This document shows positions 61,853 through 64,000 of a stretch of DNA of 64,000 nucleotides, piece by piece; the stretch's first letter is position 1; every line of letters starts with the position of its first letter. The DNA is from Paenibacillus sp. LHD-117 (GTDB lineage Bacteria; Bacillota; Bacilli; Paenibacillales; Paenibacillaceae): positions 1-64,000 of the forward strand of contig NZ_JAVFVT010000016.1 in the NCBI RefSeq assembly GCF_030929555.1, in the 5' to 3' direction. The translations under genes and the position numbers were made by a program. The notes beneath the pieces are model-generated. The model was not told the origin of the DNA and did no database searches. It worked only from the letters and a program-made list of their open reading frames with translations.

Positions 61853-63016
61853 CTAAGGTTTGGAAGTATCCTCCAGAGCGGATGCGGCCAAGGATTGGAT
61901 GACCGAGTTATCCATGGGAGGGTTGTGCAGGCCCGCTCGGACATCGCGGTAGTATCTCTCTAGCGGAAGGCTGCGGGACAAGCTGGCGCCGCCGACGATA
62001 CGCATGGCACGGTCTACGACGCGAATCGCGTTGTTCGTTACCGTATACTTGGCGAGACCGAGCTCGGGCTTTAGCGCCGGCCGGTTATCCTTCTCCCGAT
62101 CCCAACGATCGGCGGCCGCGAATAAAAGCGTTCTCGCGGTACGCAATTCGATCTCCATCTCGCCAATGGCCATCTGCACGGCGGGGAGAGACGCGATCGG
62201 CTTGTCCGTGTAATTAGGCTGGTAGGTGCGGGCAAACTCGAGGGCGTAATCCCTTGCCGCCATGGCGATGCCCATATAACATGCGGGAATATGAAGCAGC
62301 CAGCCGCCGCCGTCGTCGATACCTTTCCCGGAGATCCGGTCGCCTTCGCTAACGAACGCGCCGTCCAGCACGACATCGTGGCTGCCGGTGGCTCGCATCC
62401 CTAACGAATCCCAGGTTTCGACGACACGGACTTGCGCGGACTGTCTAACCAAAAATTCGCTCGTGACTCCTTCATCCGTAAGATAAGCGGATACAACGAA
62501 GCGGTCTAGCACAGGGGACAACGTACTGAATGTCTTGCGTCCCGTCAATCGCCATCCGCCTTCCGCCGGAACCGCGACCGTCTCGGGCTTCCCGCCTCGG
62601 CTTGGACTGCCCGTAGCCGCTTCGCTCGCGAACGTGTTGATCATCGTTCCGTCCCTGACGACCGATTCGCATAATTCGGCGAACAAGCTTTTCTGCCATT
62701 TGCCCGTCGCGCCAAAATGGAAGATTTGACCGATATGCCAACCGACGGCGAGCGCGGTTGCTCCGTCTCCGTAGGCCAGCCTTTCCTGTAGCAGCACGAG
62801 TTCATATAACGAGATTCCGTCCCCGCCGTATTCGGGAGGAACGGTTAGTTTCAAATAGCCTGCTTCCCGCAGGTCGGCGAAATTTTCGAACGGGAAGGAC
62901 CCCTCGCGGTCATGTTTCTCGGCCCTCTCCGCAAACCGGGCAGCCAGCGGCTCGACTGTCTTCACCCGTCTCCATTCTTTTTCGTTTCGGATATAACGAT
63001 CGATGTATCGCGTCAT
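61853..63016 (-). CDS. Acyl-CoA dehydrogenase family protein
   Basis: A 387-residue FAD enzyme of the acyl-CoA dehydrogenase fold. LKLTVPPEYGGDGISLYELV near 60-79, then the flavin-binding region INTFASEAATGSPSRGGKPE and WRLTGRKTFSTLSPV. A C-terminal helical domain ends MRIVGGASLSRSLPLERYYRDVRAG. Absence of the usual catalytic Glu context and the loop AATGSPSRGG recall the DszC/SfnB-like or nitroalkane-oxidase-like monooxygenase branch, so the substrate may not be an acyl-CoA. I chose ATG 63016, 8 bases after GGGAAGGAG, over ATG 63046. Confidence 0.82.
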   Translation of the reverse strand: MTRYIDRYIRNEKEWRRVKTVEPLAARFAERAEKHDREGSFPFENFADLREAGYLKLTVPPEYGGDGISLYELVLLQERLAYGDGATALAVGWHIGQIFHFGATGKWQKSLFAELCESVVRDGTMINTFASEAATGSPSRGGKPETVAVPAEGGWRLTGRKTFSTLSPVLDRFVVSAYLTDEGVTSEFLVRQSAQVRVVETWDSLGMRATGSHDVVLDGAFVSEGDRISGKGIDDGGGWLLHIPACYMGIAMAARDYALEFARTYQPNYTDKPIASLPAVQMAIGEMEIELRTARTLLFAAADRWDREKDNRPALKPELGLAKYTVTNNAIRVVDRAMRIVGGASLSRSLPLERYYRDVRAGLHNPPMDNSVIQSLAASALEDTSKP

Positions 63017-63191
63017 CCTATCCGCTCCTTCCCGCTTTTCGTTCATTTATGTTACATCATACACTTATTTTGAATGTTGGACTATACGGGCTAAGCGTAA
63101 TCTACTGATCCTAAGCCGAAAAGGATTCGCAACTGTCAAGTGGAATATTATAGTAGCCAGAATAAGGAGATGCAAGAGAGGAGCTAGCCTG

Positions 63192-64000
63192 ATGGAAAAC
63201 ATCATTAACTATTACAGCGCTTTCGACGAGTGGGGGCGTCTTGACCGGGAGCCGCTTGAATTTCAAGTGAACCTGCATCATATGCTGGCGAATCTGCCTG
63301 CTTCCGGCCATATTTTGGATAACGGCGCCGGGCCGGGCAAATATGCCATGGAGCTGGCTAAACGCGGTTATCAAATGACGCTGTCCGATTTGACCCCGAA
63401 GCTCGTGGATATCGCCAAGGAAAAAGCGAAGGAGTCGTCATTGCTTGATCAATTCCGTGGATTTCATGTTGCGGATGCACGCGATCTGGAGCCCTTCCCT
63501 GACCAACAATTTGACGCGGCATTAATGTTAGGTCCGCTCTATCATCTCCAGAAGGCGGAAGACCGAATCAAAGCAGTACGAGAATTGCATAGAGTAACGA
63601 AAACCGGAGGGCTCGTTTTTGTTGCTTTTATGTCCAAAACGCGCTTTTTGACGACTTCGATCCTGCATCCTGAAGCGTGGAAGCCGAACCATACCGCGCA
63701 AGGCATCGAGAGGTTTTTGGAGTCGGGGGAATTTAACCACCAGGACGAAGGCAGATTTACCGGAGCCTATTATTTTGAAATAAACGAGATTAAACCTTTT
63801 ATGGAGGAGCAGGGCTTCCAAACGCTGAAGCTGATCGGCTCAAGCAGCATAGCCGGGGCGATGAAACAGGAGCAGTGGGATTATTGGCGGCAGCGAGGAG
63901 AAGCGGAATACAATCAGATTATGGAATGGGTGCTGAAGGAGTCGGAGAACCCCCATCTGCTAGGGACGGCATCGCATCTGTTGTATATCGGTGTAAGAGA
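63192..64000 (+). CDS. SAM-dependent methyltransferase, cut by the right edge
   Basis: At least 269 residues, still open at the end of the window. It is a class I methyltransferase: motif I ILDNGAGPGKYAMELAKRGY near 40-59, LSDLTPKLVDIAKEK near 64-78 with the acidic ribose contact, ALMLGPLYHL near 115-124 and VTKTGGLVFVAFMSK near 138-152. The substrate is not determined. ATG 63192 follows GAGAGGAG. Its C-terminus lies outside the window. Confidence 0.85.
   Translation, partial: MENIINYYSAFDEWGRLDREPLEFQVNLHHMLANLPASGHILDNGAGPGKYAMELAKRGYQMTLSDLTPKLVDIAKEKAKESSLLDQFRGFHVADARDLEPFPDQQFDAALMLGPLYHLQKAEDRIKAVRELHRVTKTGGLVFVAFMSKTRFLTTSILHPEAWKPNHTAQGIERFLESGEFNHQDEGRFTGAYYFEINEIKPFMEEQGFQTLKLIGSSSIAGAMKQEQWDYWRQRGEAEYNQIMEWVLKESENPHLLGTASHLLYIGVR

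Overview
The window reads as the chromosome of a Gram-positive Firmicute of the Paenibacillaceae (Paenibacillus or Cohnella type). The support is strong purine-rich ribosome binding sites, many TTG and GTG starts, a tyrosine T-box leader before tyrS, the YojF/BshB2 bacillithiol pair, an Amj-type lipid II flippase, an Lpl-type sugar importer without its own ATPase, and many AraC regulators beside sugar genes. I see no rRNA, tRNA, CRISPR array, prophage or intact insertion sequence.

Layout. 0-6.4 kb holds a stray MraY-family transferase, a two-domain unknown protein, a TetR-MMPL exporter pair and a second TetR gene, each TetR with a palindrome in its promoter region. 6.4-34.4 kb is a large glycan-utilisation island: a GH101-like gene broken by a stop codon, a GH36 / phosphoesterase / GH109 / aldo-keto reductase operon, an AraC regulator, a GH5 endoglycoceramidase-like enzyme, a GH35 / phosphoesterase pair, a membrane AraC regulator divergent from an Lpl-type ABC importer, a GH101-like enzyme, two tandem GH110-like enzymes, small unknown proteins and a phytanoyl-CoA-dioxygenase/AraC pair. 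34.4-47.4 kb holds a serine hydrolase, a glyoxalase-fold/TetR pair, a DrrAB-type exporter, zwf and gnd, a second dioxygenase/AraC pair, a DUF1835 protein, T-box-controlled tyrS and a sugar isomerase. 47.4-64 kb is mostly single metabolic and housekeeping genes (sugar oxidase, amj, HAD hydrolase, two DinB proteins, two MDR oxidoreductases, an EF-G-binding protein, a Gfo/Idh/MocA enzyme, yojF-bshB2, an acyl-CoA dehydrogenase and a methyltransferase cut by the right edge), with two repeat-like non-coding stretches near 55.9 and 61.6 kb.

How the genes work together. The island enzymes belong to families acting on alpha-Gal, alpha-GalNAc and beta-Gal linkages, and none shows a secretion signal, while the importer has a lipoprotein binding protein. 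I infer that Gal/GalNAc-rich oligosaccharides (O-glycan, blood-group or glycolipid type) are imported and dismantled in the cytoplasm. Two paralogous phosphoesterases, each directly behind a glycosidase, suggest a phosphorylated glycan. Two promoters 15.6 kb apart, of the GH5 gene and of an orphan 101-residue protein, carry nearly the same 14-bp operator, which links that unknown protein to the GH5 enzyme.
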